From contig NZ_CP011803.1 in assembly GCF_001038625.1 (NCBI RefSeq), forward strand, positions 992,001 through 1,056,000: 64,000 bases of DNA, written 5' to 3'. The notes beneath the pieces are model-generated. The model was not told the origin of the DNA. It was given only the letters and a program-made list of their open reading frames with translations, and searched no databases. The stretch is from Clostridium carboxidivorans P7 (GTDB lineage: Bacteria > Bacillota > Clostridia > Clostridiales > Clostridiaceae). Numbering within the stretch: the first letter of the stretch is position 1; each line of letters starts with the position of its first letter. A program made the position numbers and the translations under genes. Below, in pieces: positions 22,512 to 31,930 of the stretch.

Positions 22512-23787
22512 TATTGCCATCCTTGTAGTTAAAGGGGTAAAGTATTTTTTTATATTTGTGTATTGAAATCCTTACAAAATAACAAAAGCAATATATCATT
22601 ATAAATATTTCTGGAAAAGCATATCTTCCCTGTCCTTCTGTTACAAAATATACAGCTGTAAACATATAAAACAGTATTACATTATATAAAGTATATTTAT
22701 TTAAAAGCTGTGTTTTGCCTTTCCGTATATATCTTAGAATCACAATACTGTAAATAAGTATATATATTATAGCCATCACAAAAATTGTACTTCTAATATC
22801 ATTGGTAACAGTAAATATAACAGCTTTAGAAGAATCACTTAATGCACTTCCATTTGTGCTATAAAGTAAATCATCTCCCCAAAAATATGTATTAAATAAT
22901 CTTTTAAAACCTAGTTCTATAAACTGTATTGGGTGAGATTTTATCCATATTTTGGCTTTACTCGTAAGCATCTTATTTTTTTGTGTCATATTTGCCTCTT
23001 TGTATTCTTCTGTTTTTACAATAGAGTTTTCTACTTGATCTGCAGGCATCCATCTTCCTAGCTTATTTTGAGAATTATTATTTATATATAAAACAATCCC
23101 TCCATTATTGGACACATAAGTAGGCTGACCTACAAGTTTTGTGTTTCTATATATCCATGGTGCTATAGTAATAGCACAAACTACTAAAATTATTAATGAA
23201 TTTTTTATAGATGTGATAATTTTTTTCTCTATTAATAATTCCACTAAAAATATAGCAAAGAAATATAAAATAAAAAAAGGTTTTATCAATGTATTTAATC
23301 CTACAAGTATACCTACATAAACATACTTATATTTAATATCACTAAAATATATAAAAGTAATAAAAATAAGTATAGTAGTAAACAATAGTTCTGTAGCTAC
23401 CAAACTATTATAAAATATGTTATTAGGCATAAGAACAAATAATGTAAATATTATTTTTCTATCTCTTTCTTTTAAATTTACTCTTTTTATAACACCATAA
23501 AACGACACATAACTTGCAAAAGTTAAGAACAAATTAAGAAGCTTTGCCTTAAATAAACTTGCCCCAAAGAGTTTAAAAAATCCTCCAAGCAGCATACAGT
23601 ATCCCACTGATGTATAAGTATCTCCCCAAGGAAGACCACTAGCTATGTCCACAGATAATCTATAATAATAATCAAAATCCGAAAATGGCTTGGTGTCTAC
23701 AATAAGTATCCACAATATACATAACACCATTCCCAAGCCCATCATAATTTTATAATAATTTTCATTTTTTAAAATAAACCTTTTCAC
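22489..23787 (-). CDS. GT39/ArnT-like membrane glycosyltransferase
   Basis: This multi-spanning protein of about 432 residues has roughly eleven hydrophobic segments. The early periplasmic loop contains DTKPFSDFDYYYRLS, with the acidic pair typical of lipid-linked sugar transferases of the ArnT/PMT fold. The GTG at 23787 is chosen as start because AGGAGG lies 7 bases upstream; an ATG at 23826 lacks a site. It probably transfers a sugar from an undecaprenyl carrier to a cell-envelope acceptor. It is an orphan gene here, and the end overlaps the ATPase remnant by 23 bases. Confidence 0.7.
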   Translation of the reverse strand: MKRFILKNENYYKIMMGLGMVLCILWILIVDTKPFSDFDYYYRLSVDIASGLPWGDTYTSVGYCMLLGGFFKLFGASLFKAKLLNLFLTFASYVSFYGVIKRVNLKERDRKIIFTLFVLMPNNIFYNSLVATELLFTTILIFITFIYFSDIKYKYVYVGILVGLNTLIKPFFILYFFAIFLVELLIEKKIITSIKNSLIILVVCAITIAPWIYRNTKLVGQPTYVSNNGGIVLYINNNSQNKLGRWMPADQVENSIVKTEEYKEANMTQKNKMLTSKAKIWIKSHPIQFIELGFKRLFNTYFWGDDLLYSTNGSALSDSSKAVIFTVTNDIRSTIFVMAIIYILIYSIVILRYIRKGKTQLLNKYTLYNVILFYMFTAVYFVTEGQGRYAFPEIFIMIYCFCYFVRISIHKYKKILYPFNYKDGNNVYKDFS

Positions 23788-23921
23788 ATTCAACCTCCTT
23801 AGTATTACATATTCAGGTGATTTCATCTTTTTTCCTTGAAACCATATTTTTTCAAAAATTAAACATCTTATACGTATATATTAGTTATCTTTGTAAGTTT
23901 AAGCCGCAGAGCAGCACAATA

Positions 23922-24824
23922 TTAAACTATTAAGAACTTTCTTATACCAAGAATACTTCCTATAACACTCATAATTATTCCAATAAGTATAAAGCTCCAT
24001 GATATAGTTGTTAATATAAAAGACGGATCTATAAAACTAATAGACATCATGACCAAATAAGGAGTTACTTTTCTATATACAAAACTATATAGAAAATAAA
24101 TTACTATTACTGCAGATACTGCTCCTAAAAAACCGATTATAATTCCCTCAAAAATAAATGGCCATCTTATAAACCAATCTGTTGCACCAACATATTGCAT
24201 TATAATAATTTCATTACGCCTTGGATATATAGCCAGTTTTATTGTATTTTTTATTAAAAAAGATGATGCTACCATAAGTATAAGAAAAAGTACTACTCCT
24301 ATCCATTGAAGTGTTTTAACAATTACGAAAATTTTCTTCGGAATACTTTGTTTACTATTAATTTCATTTATACCTTGTAAGCCATTAGTTTGAGAAATTA
24401 TTTTAGGTATATCTTCTGACCTATTCACTTTAATTATATATGATGCTGATACAGGAGTATCATTTTCAAAATCAGCTAATAAGCTTTTGTTTCTATTATC
24501 TAATTTCTTTTTCACATTTTCTGAAGATTGTTTTTTATTTCCAAAAGTAATATCCGTTACACCCTTTGCCGCTTTTATTTTATTATATATATTTTGCTGA
24601 TCTGTAATCTTTATATCATCCATTAAAGTCACCTGTATTTCGAATTGGGAATAAATACCAATGAGTGCCGATTTAACATTCAATAAAAATATCAAAAATA
24701 TTCCTAAAATAAATAATGTTGACATTACTGTAGCAATGGAAGAAGTGCTAATAATATAATTTCTTCTAAAACTTTTTAAAGCATCTTTTAAAAATAAATT
24801 TAAGACATTATTCCTCATAATCAT
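23922..24824 (-). CDS. ftsX: FtsX-family permease without adjacent FtsE
   Basis: This 300-residue protein has the FtsX layout: a cytoplasmic start (FLKDALKSFRRNYIISTSSIATVMSTLF), a first helix, an extracellular domain of about 115 residues (residues 57-170) beginning EIQVTLMDDIKITDQQ, and three further helices with YPRRNEIIIMQYVGATDWFIRWPFIFEG, a strongly conserved FtsX motif. FtsEX normally controls cell-wall hydrolases during division or sporulation. The ATPase gene ftsE normally lies just upstream but is absent here, so this is a second or relocated copy (inference). Confidence 0.85.
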   Translation of the reverse strand: MIMRNNVLNLFLKDALKSFRRNYIISTSSIATVMSTLFILGIFLIFLLNVKSALIGIYSQFEIQVTLMDDIKITDQQNIYNKIKAAKGVTDITFGNKKQSSENVKKKLDNRNKSLLADFENDTPVSASYIIKVNRSEDIPKIISQTNGLQGINEINSKQSIPKKIFVIVKTLQWIGVVLFLILMVASSFLIKNTIKLAIYPRRNEIIIMQYVGATDWFIRWPFIFEGIIIGFLGAVSAVIVIYFLYSFVYRKVTPYLVMMSISFIDPSFILTTISWSFILIGIIMSVIGSILGIRKFLIV

Positions 24825-24993
24825 AACTATCCCTTTCTTCCTTTCTTGCTAACATTCCATTTTATATAGCAATAACTCTCTTTTTCATATCATTAAACAT
24901 ATCTCTAGCATAATGTCTCCTAAGCATTGTAGTTCTTCTCTATTAATATCACTTTATAATTTTCATTTTTAAAAATAGATTTTCTATACTCAA

Positions 24994-26997
24994 TTATCTC
25001 ACCATTTTTTTAGCCCCAATATAAGTAATCCAAAAGTATCCTCCGTAGATTATGATGAAAATAAGTGTGGTTATTAAAAGCTGCTCTGCAACATTATTCG
25101 TTCCAAGGCAATTTACTATTACCTTAGCGACCTTTAATCCAACAATAGAGTGAATTAATGCTAAAAATAGCGGCATCATAAAATAAATTGCTGTTTGTTT
25201 AAGTATTGTTTTATTTAACATTTCATCATCTACACCCATTTTTTTGAGAAGCTTATATCTTTCGATGTTATCTGCCGACTGAGATAACTGCTGAAGGGAT
25301 AATATTACTGCTGATATTATTAAAAATATCAATCCTATATAAAGAGCTAAATAAGAAACTATTCCAGCCCTTCCAAAAGTACTCGCTATTAATTGTTCTC
25401 TAGTTGAACATATACAGGTTGTTCCAGTTTCTTTGTTATCATCAAGTGTATTTATTTCCTTTAAAAACTCCTTCTCTTTCTTAGACTTATCTCCTTTAAA
25501 ATTAAGATTTAAAAAGCCTAAAGTTGGAGTTAATCCACCTATTAGCTCGTCTCTTACTATAAAGGTACAAGAATTTGTTTTAGCAGGAATAGCATCCATA
25601 GTAAACTGCATAACAGGTTGTTTAGAAGGTATTAAATCTTGTCCATTTACTTTAATTTTTGTTTTTTTATCCATTGCTTTCTGAATAGAAGGTAATAGTT
25701 CCTTTATATCTCCAAATGCTGCATACTCTCCCTTATTTAAAGTTATACCTTCCTTTTTATAAAATTTCATAATCCTATTAAAATCAGACAGCTTTATTAT
25801 TGTTATTAAATCATTCTTTGCAACAGTTGCATATGAGCTTTTTTTCTCACCTTCATCCTTACCAATATAAGTTTTAATCCCTAATTGCTCATTTTGATTT
25901 TTGTTATAATATTCATAATAAGTAACGTAATCTTCTGCATAATAATTTAAATATATATTTTTATTTAAAAACTCATTTATTGGAGGTTCACCAACATAAA
26001 GTAAACTAATATCATATTGTGGTGAATCATCTATATTTTTGTTTAAAGTTTTGCTAATGCTAAACCCACCTGCTAACATACATATTGACATAAATATCAT
26101 TAAGCATGCGAAGGACAAGGACACAAATGTAGTGTTTATTTTACTGTTTATTTGTCTTAGTAAAAACGTATTTAATTCTTTTAAATATACTCTTTTACTA
26201 ATTTGAACTAGCCTTAATAAAAAACCAGATAAAGAGAAGAAAAGCAGAAAAGTTCCAATTACAGCCAGTGTTATAGGTATAATGATAGTTCTATTTATAA
26301 ATATTATTCCTGAATTTTTATCTAGAATTATAAAATAAGCTACTGCTATGCAAATAATACTAATAATAAATATTATCATTGAAGTTTTTAAGTTCTTTAC
26401 TTTTATCTTTTCATTTTTTCTTCCATCAGTTAACAGGTCAACAGGTTTCAGCTTTGTTATGGATATAACATTAAATATAAATACAACTAAGTATATTACT
26501 GCAAAGTAAGCTATAGTTTTTATAAATGCTCCACTAGAAAATATAAATCTAAAACTCTCCATTTTCACATGAAATAGCTTTGCTGTAAAAATTGACATGC
26601 CTTGAGATAAAAATACTCCTAATAATAAACCTAGGCCTAAAGAAAATACTCCAATTAAAATAGTTTCAATTAGTAATATATTGGATATTTCTCTATTTTC
26701 CATGCCAAGAGTTAAATATATCCCAAATTCTTTTTTTCTTCTTTTTATAAGATAGCTGTTTGCATATATTATTAAAAATCCAAGTATACATGATATAAAT
26801 ATAGATACTATAGCCATTAACTCATCTATTTTCTGAAAACTGTGAACCTCATATTCATTAAGCTTCATCATGATCTTTTGAGAACCAATGGAATTAAAGG
26901 TATAAAAAATACATACTCCAAACACTAGGGTTAAAAAATATATAGTATAAATTTTTAAACTTCTTTCCATATTCCTTTTTGCCAGCTTAATGTACAT
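24994..26997 (-). CDS. BceB-type ABC transporter permease (antimicrobial peptide detoxification/sensing)
   Basis: This is a large FtsX-like permease of about 667 residues with ten membrane helices and one long extracellular domain of roughly 220 residues between helices 7 and 8 (about residues 310-545). That layout is specific to BceB/VraG-type transporters. The start at 26997 (MYIKLAKRNMERSLK) follows GGGGGTGA; an ATG six codons earlier is inside the ATPase gene. It overlaps the ATPase gene by 11 bases. BceAB transporters both remove and sense peptide antibiotics that bind lipid II-cycle intermediates and activate a cognate BceS kinase; such a kinase-regulator pair lies at 29978-31653. Confidence 0.87.
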   Translation of the reverse strand: MYIKLAKRNMERSLKIYTIYFLTLVFGVCIFYTFNSIGSQKIMMKLNEYEVHSFQKIDELMAIVSIFISCILGFLIIYANSYLIKRRKKEFGIYLTLGMENREISNILLIETILIGVFSLGLGLLLGVFLSQGMSIFTAKLFHVKMESFRFIFSSGAFIKTIAYFAVIYLVVFIFNVISITKLKPVDLLTDGRKNEKIKVKNLKTSMIIFIISIICIAVAYFIILDKNSGIIFINRTIIIPITLAVIGTFLLFFSLSGFLLRLVQISKRVYLKELNTFLLRQINSKINTTFVSLSFACLMIFMSICMLAGGFSISKTLNKNIDDSPQYDISLLYVGEPPINEFLNKNIYLNYYAEDYVTYYEYYNKNQNEQLGIKTYIGKDEGEKKSSYATVAKNDLITIIKLSDFNRIMKFYKKEGITLNKGEYAAFGDIKELLPSIQKAMDKKTKIKVNGQDLIPSKQPVMQFTMDAIPAKTNSCTFIVRDELIGGLTPTLGFLNLNFKGDKSKKEKEFLKEINTLDDNKETGTTCICSTREQLIASTFGRAGIVSYLALYIGLIFLIISAVILSLQQLSQSADNIERYKLLKKMGVDDEMLNKTILKQTAIYFMMPLFLALIHSIVGLKVAKVIVNCLGTNNVAEQLLITTLIFIIIYGGYFWITYIGAKKMVR

Positions 26998-27757
26998 GTC
27001 TTGTGTCACCCCCAAGAAGAGATACTACTTCTATAATTCTATTGAAAAATTCTCCTCTAGAATCCTCTCCTCTTATGATTTCATTAAATATCTTACCATC
27101 CTTAATGAATAATATTCTTTTTGCAAAGCTAGCTGTAAAAGGGTCATGTGTTACCAAAATTATTGTAGAATTCCTAGTTTTATTTAAGCTTTCTAAACTT
27201 TCAAGAAGGACTTTAGCTGCGTTAGAATCCAGTGATCCTGTTGGCTCATCTGCCAGTATTAAAGAAGGATTTGTTATAATTGCTCTAGCTGCTGCAACTC
27301 TTTGCTTTTCTCCTCCAGACATTTCATAAGGATACTTATTTAAAATAGCTGTTATATTAAGTGTCTCAGCAACTTCTTTTACTTTTTTATCAATATTTTC
27401 ACTATCTATTTTCATTATACTAAGTGCTAAAGCTATGTTTTCATAGGTTGTTAAAGTATCTAATATGTTAAAATCCTGAAATATAAAACCTAATTCTTCT
27501 CTTCTAAACTTAGCTATTTCTTTTTTATTTAGCTCAGTGACATCCTTATCTTCTATATAAATATGTCCACTAGTTACCTTATCTATTGTTGAAATGCAAT
27601 TTAATAATGTGGTTTTACCGCTGCCAGAAGCCCCCATAATCCCTATGAAATCTCCCTCACATGCTTGAAAACTTATATTATTGATTGCTTTTGTAACTAC
27701 GCCACTATTACCATAATATTTTTCTACATTTTGAACTTTTAATATTGTTTTACTCAC
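26987..27757 (-). CDS. BceA-type ABC transporter ATPase
   Basis: This 256-residue ATPase has Walker A GASGSGKTT, Q-loop FIFQDFNILDTLT, signature MSGGEKQRVAAARAI, Walker B LILADEPTGSLDS and H-loop VTHDPFTASFA. These motif variants are typical of the LolD/MacB/BceA group. The GTG start is preceded by GAGGAGG. It is the first gene of the bceAB pair; a repeat A copy ends the region immediately upstream. Confidence 0.92.
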   Translation of the reverse strand: MSKTILKVQNVEKYYGNSGVVTKAINNISFQACEGDFIGIMGASGSGKTTLLNCISTIDKVTSGHIYIEDKDVTELNKKEIAKFRREELGFIFQDFNILDTLTTYENIALALSIMKIDSENIDKKVKEVAETLNITAILNKYPYEMSGGEKQRVAAARAIITNPSLILADEPTGSLDSNAAKVLLESLESLNKTRNSTIILVTHDPFTASFAKRILFIKDGKIFNEIIRGEDSRGEFFNRIIEVVSLLGGDTRHVH

Positions 27758-27780
27758 AATTTCCTCCTCAGAACCTTATT

Positions 27781-27922
27781 TTATCCGATCGCTATCATTG
27801 CTAATACCCCCATCTTCTTCAAGTGGGAGATAAGCACTGCTACGCGCCTGGATAAGTTCTTCTAAGACTCAGAGAGGTATTCCTCACAAGCAAACTCCAC
27901 CTGAGTCTAAGAATCACTTGAT
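27781..27922 (+). repeat. Dispersed repeat family A, copy 2
   Basis: This is the compact 142-base copy, from TTATCCGATCGCTATC to TCTAAGAATCACTTGAT. The core GATAAGCACTGCTACGCGCC is identical to copies 1 and 3. It is followed at 27930-27963 by a partial echo (TATCATTTTGCTAATACTCC) of the first 35 bases, as if a tandem copy had decayed. It lies directly upstream of the bceA start. Confidence 0.85.
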
Positions 27923-28052
27923 CCCCTGTCTATCATTTTGCTAATACTCCATCTTTTTCAAATGTAGGTTCCTTATATGTATATATTAACTTCTTTTATA
28001 ACTACAAACCATAGAATAACATAACATAAAACTAACAATTTTGTCACTTAAG

Positions 28053-28122
28053 CAGCGAACCCAAATCTATGATTTGGTGTGAGTCGCTTACTCATTCGAC
28101 GATAGGAGAAGGAGTTTCATAT
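28053..28122 (+). repeat. Dispersed repeat family B, copy 2
   Basis: The sequence AGCGAACCCAAATCTATGATTTGG to GAGAAGGAGTTTCATATA, written here in pieces of the positions given, is the reverse complement of copy 1 with about 10 differences. It contains two inner palindromes: CCAAATC/GATTTGG and an AGTCGCTTACTC arm. The rest of the 28123-28264 stretch shows no gene beyond the start region of the sigma factor. Confidence 0.75.
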
Positions 28123-28264
28123 AAAAAATATGCAAATCTATGATATATGGTAAGTTAATAAAAAATTTTGCAGAAATTAAAACGAAACCATATAATAGAT
28201 TGTCTAATAGGTGAAAAAGTTATTACCGGTGATAACAGAATATCTTACTTGGAGGAATAATACT

Positions 28265-28780
28265 ATGGTCATTGAAGAATTGGTTAATGAAGCAAAAAAT
28301 GGAGATGAAAATGCCTTTTGTGAACTTATGCAGATAAATAAAGAAATTCTCTATAAAACAGCTTATGCTTATACTAAAAACCAGCATGATGCTTTAGAAA
28401 TATTGGATAGCACTGTTTACAAAGCTTATATATCTATAAAAAAATTAAAGGATACAAAATATTTTAATACCTGGATTATGAGAATACTTATAAACAATTG
28501 CATTAACTTTCTAAATAAGAAAAAACGAATTATATTATTTAAAAAAAATGATGATATTATAAAAGAAACTCAATTTATTGAAAATAAGGAAGAAATATTA
28601 GATTTATATGAAGCCATTGATAATTTGGATAGTAAATTAAAAATAATAATTATACTTAGATATTTTCAAGATTTAACCGTTCCACAGATAGCTGAAATAA
28701 TGGACTACCCTCTTGGTACAGTTAAAACCTATATTCATAAAGCTTTAAAGCAATTAAGAATTAAATTGGAGGTAGAATAA
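28265..28780 (+). CDS. ECF-type RNA polymerase sigma factor
   Basis: This 171-residue sigma-70 family protein has region 2 (residues 5-75, LLYKTAYAYTKNQHDALEILDSTVYKAYISI) and region 4 (about residues 110-165, LIIILRYFQDLTVPQIAEIMDYPLGTVKTYIHKALKQLR), with no region 3. ATG 28265 is used because GGAGG is 9 bases upstream; an upstream GTG at 28211 has no site. It is followed two bases later by a single-pass membrane protein that should act as its anti-sigma factor. The pair is inserted between bceAB and bceRS, but is transcribed in the opposite direction. Confidence 0.88.
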   Translation: MVIEELVNEAKNGDENAFCELMQINKEILYKTAYAYTKNQHDALEILDSTVYKAYISIKKLKDTKYFNTWIMRILINNCINFLNKKKRIILFKKNDDIIKETQFIENKEEILDLYEAIDNLDSKLKIIIILRYFQDLTVPQIAEIMDYPLGTVKTYIHKALKQLRIKLEVE

Positions 28781-28781
28781 A

Positions 28782-29912
28782 ATGGATTATAAGGATAATT
28801 TTAAAAATATAGAAGTTCCAATGGAAGCAGATTTGGTTATTAAAAGAGCTATAAAAAGGGCTAAAAATAGACATAAAAAAAGATTTTTAAAAATTTCCTC
28901 AGGCATTGCTGCTGTTTTGGCTTTATCAATACTTCTTGGAAAAACCTCTCCTGCTTTTGCTGAATATATAAATAATGCTGCTATTCCTGTTAAAAACTTA
29001 TTCAGCCATTTTGAAAATAAAGGCATTGATAATGCAGTCAAAAACGGATTTGTTCAAGAAACCTCAAAGAATTCAAAAAACTCTGCTTCCGATAAAGGAA
29101 TTACGGTAACTATTGATCAAGTTGCTGCAAGCGGAAATGAAATTATTATTGGATTTACTTTAAAAGCAGATGAAAAATATACCAATTGGAAAGACTTAAA
29201 TATAGATAGATTTAAAATTATAGGTGATAATGGAAGACTTCTTTATGATAGAAGACCTGATGAAGAAATAAAAAAAGATGCTAAAAAAAATAACATTAAT
29301 CCTAGCATAGGAGAGTTAGATGGTTTTAATACTAAATATATAGATGAAGAAAGTTTTAAAAATACCAAAATAAAACAAGGAGTATTTAAATTCCTCTCTC
29401 ATAACAGCAAAATAGATAAAATACCTAATAATATTACTATAGAGTTTTATGATTTTTCAGATATTGTAGGCGGCTATTTCTACAATAGCAGTCATGGATT
29501 CTTTTATAAACTAACTCACAAATCTCCAAAATTTGTTAAAGGCACCTGGTCTATTCCTCTAAAAATTGATGATAAATTTAAAAATGCAAAAGAAATAAAA
29601 TATGTTAAAGCAGAAGAAACAGCTAAAAATTCAAATATAAAAATAGAATATGTAAATGTATATCCTACTACTGCAAATGCTAAAATCTTACTTCCATATG
29701 ATATGATTATAACCAGTATGCACTTAGAAGATGAAAAAGGCAATAAATATAATCAGAAGGGTGGGACAGGATACCAAACTGATACTATTAATGCATCATG
29801 CCCAAGTTTTGAAAGTCTCTACTTTGATAAGGTAGGAAAATTGTATTTAGTATTTGATGCTAAGGAAAATGGCAAAAATAAAAACTTTAAAATAGAACTT
29901 AAAAAACAGTAA
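28782..29912 (+). CDS. DUF4179-type membrane protein, probable anti-sigma factor
   Basis: This 376-residue protein has a cytoplasmic head of about 37 residues rich in Lys/Arg (VIKRAIKRAKNRHKKRFLK), one membrane helix (residues 39-58), and a large extracellular part beginning SPAFAEYINNAAIPVKNLF, the conserved start of DUF4179 proteins. Such genes typically follow ECF sigma genes and restrain the sigma factor. The stop of the sigma gene and this ATG are adjacent, indicating coupled translation. The signal detected outside the cell is unknown. Confidence 0.8.
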   Translation: MDYKDNFKNIEVPMEADLVIKRAIKRAKNRHKKRFLKISSGIAAVLALSILLGKTSPAFAEYINNAAIPVKNLFSHFENKGIDNAVKNGFVQETSKNSKNSASDKGITVTIDQVAASGNEIIIGFTLKADEKYTNWKDLNIDRFKIIGDNGRLLYDRRPDEEIKKDAKKNNINPSIGELDGFNTKYIDEESFKNTKIKQGVFKFLSHNSKIDKIPNNITIEFYDFSDIVGGYFYNSSHGFFYKLTHKSPKFVKGTWSIPLKIDDKFKNAKEIKYVKAEETAKNSNIKIEYVNVYPTTANAKILLPYDMIITSMHLEDEKGNKYNQKGGTGYQTDTINASCPSFESLYFDKVGKLYLVFDAKENGKNKNFKIELKKQ

Positions 29913-29920
29913 ACACATAT

Positions 29921-29965
29921 AATAATAGGGTAGTCCTTATATTCACAAAGAATTACCCTATTATT
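29921..29965. terminator. Bidirectional terminator between convergent operons
   Basis: AATAATAGGGTA (29921-29932) pairs exactly with TACCCTATTATT (29954-29965). It serves the anti-sigma gene on the plus strand and the histidine kinase gene on the minus strand. Confidence 0.8.
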
Positions 29966-29977
29966 CATATAATTTAA

Positions 29978-30988
29978 TTAAGCTAGATACATATTATTTT
30001 TAGGGAACAATATAGATACGGTAGTACCTACCCCTTCTTTAGAAGTTATACTAATGCCTAATCCCAAGCTATCACAAAGTTTTTTACTTAAGTAAAGGCC
30101 AAATCCTGTGGATTCTCTAAATTTTCTACCATTCTCACCGGTGAAACCTTTGTTAAATACACTTGCTAAGGATTTTTCACTTATTCCAATACCTGTATCG
30201 CTTATATTTAAAACTATCTCGCCATTATTATTTTTACATTGAAATAGAATTTCGCCTTCGGTTTTTTCTATATATTTAATAGAGTTGCTTACTATTTGGT
30301 GTAAAATAAACTCAATCCACTTTTTATCACAAAAAACAAATTCCTCACATTCCATAATCTTCACCCTTATATGCCTATCAATAAGAGTATTAGAATTTCT
30401 TATAACTACATTGTTGATACACTCCTTGAGATTTAGCTTTTTAATTATATAATCCCTATCCACCTGGCTGCTTTTACTATAAAAGAGGGACTGATCTATA
30501 TAGTTTTCTACCTTCTCTATTTCATTTAAAATATTAGAAGTTACCATTGATTTATTGTTATCTATGATTAATTTAATAGCTGCTATAGGCGTCTTTATTT
30601 CATGTATCCACATTTCTATGTATTCTTTATATTCCTGTTTATCATTTATAAATCTTCCTATTTCATCGTTCATTGACTTATTAGTTTGAGTTAAAATATC
30701 ATATAAGATCTTGCTCTCTAAAAAATCCCCCTCAGAAATAAGCTCTGAAAGTAAATACTTTTTATCTAATGAATCTAAATTATCATATACCTTTTTATAA
30801 TACTTACTCTTAGTAATGTAATCATACATATAAAAACCCATAAATGCTGCAAAGTTTAAAATGACTATAAAAATAATAGCATATAAATCAACACTTAAAG
30901 CCTTTAAAATCATGGCTGTAAATATTAATATAAGAATCTCAATTATAATAAAAATGGCCTTTTCCTTAAGATAATCTCCTATTCTCAT
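29978..30988 (-). CDS. BceS-type intramembrane-sensing histidine kinase
   Basis: This 336-residue kinase has two membrane helices (about residues 11-29 and 34-55) with almost no extracellular loop, the hallmark of kinases that sense through a BceAB transporter. Phospho-acceptor His lies in WIHEIKTPIAAIKL. N, G1 and G2 boxes are QIVSNSIKYIE, ISDTGIGIS and GFGLYLSKKL. It overlaps the response-regulator gene by four bases (ATGA). It should control bceAB at 24994-27757. Confidence 0.9.
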   Translation of the reverse strand: MRIGDYLKEKAIFIIIEILILIFTAMILKALSVDLYAIIFIVILNFAAFMGFYMYDYITKSKYYKKVYDNLDSLDKKYLLSELISEGDFLESKILYDILTQTNKSMNDEIGRFINDKQEYKEYIEMWIHEIKTPIAAIKLIIDNNKSMVTSNILNEIEKVENYIDQSLFYSKSSQVDRDYIIKKLNLKECINNVVIRNSNTLIDRHIRVKIMECEEFVFCDKKWIEFILHQIVSNSIKYIEKTEGEILFQCKNNNGEIVLNISDTGIGISEKSLASVFNKGFTGENGRKFRESTGFGLYLSKKLCDSLGLGISITSKEGVGTTVSILFPKNNMYLA

Positions 30989-31653
30989 GTTAAAATATAT
31001 CCTTGTCCTCGCTTAGTTTGAATATAGCCCACTGCTCCCAAATCTTCTAATTTTTTTCTCAGTCTATTCACATTAACAGTAAGTGTATTATCATCGACAA
31101 ACTCCGCTTGCTGCCATAAACATTTCATAATTTCGTCCCTTGAAACAATTTTTCCACTATTATTTATAAGGATATGTAAGATTTTACTTTCATTTTTAGT
31201 AAGCTCTATTTTACTGTTATTAAACTCTACCTGACTGGCAGCTATATTGTAAATAATTTCTCTGTACCTTAAAAAATCAGCTTGCGCATTTCCGTAGGTC
31301 CTTTTTAATACAGAAGTAATCCTTGCTAATAGGATTTGTAAATTATAAGGCTTAGTTATAAAATCATCCGCACCTAAATTTATACTCATAAGCTCATTTA
31401 ACTCATCATCTCTACTAGTAACTACTATAATTGGTACCTGTGAAACCTTCCTAATTTCTCTACATACATAATGACCATCGAAGTATGGTAAATTAATATC
31501 TAATAAAATAATAGATGGATTTTCCTTTATAGCTTCTTCTACTATATTTTTAAAATTTATTGAAAATGAGCTTTCATATCCATATCTAGTAAGAAAGGTA
31601 CAAAGTTCATCTCTTATTCTTGAATCATCTTCTATAATAAATACCTTTTTCAT
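30985..31653 (-). CDS. BceR-type OmpR-family response regulator
   Basis: This 222-residue regulator starts MKKVFIIEDDSRIRDEL at 31653, where GGGAGG precedes the ATG; a longer frame upstream has no site. The receiver domain carries the phospho-Asp in LLDINLPYFDG and the DNA-binding winged helix ends with RLRKKLEDLGAVGYIQTKRGQGY. It forms a two-component system with the kinase gene it overlaps. Confidence 0.92.
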   Translation of the reverse strand: MKKVFIIEDDSRIRDELCTFLTRYGYESSFSINFKNIVEEAIKENPSIILLDINLPYFDGHYVCREIRKVSQVPIIVVTSRDDELNELMSINLGADDFITKPYNLQILLARITSVLKRTYGNAQADFLRYREIIYNIAASQVEFNNSKIELTKNESKILHILINNSGKIVSRDEIMKCLWQQAEFVDDNTLTVNVNRLRKKLEDLGAVGYIQTKRGQGYILT

Positions 31654-31930
31654 ATGATTCCTCCCTATTGAAAAATTCAATTCAATATATTTATTATACC
31701 AAATATATGAAAACAAAAATTGTTATTTTATAATTGGTTTTATCAAAGGATTTATGAGTTATATAAAAACTGAAAAATGATAAAGAAGAAGAGGTTTGCA
31801 GTGATTTGATTCTGTAAAATGTTTGATATAATGTTAATAAAGAAAAAAATAATAATAAATAAGCTGCCGAAATTTTTTATAGTTGGCAGTTTTGTATAAT
31901 TTTTGAATATAAAGGAGATAGGAAGTTAAG

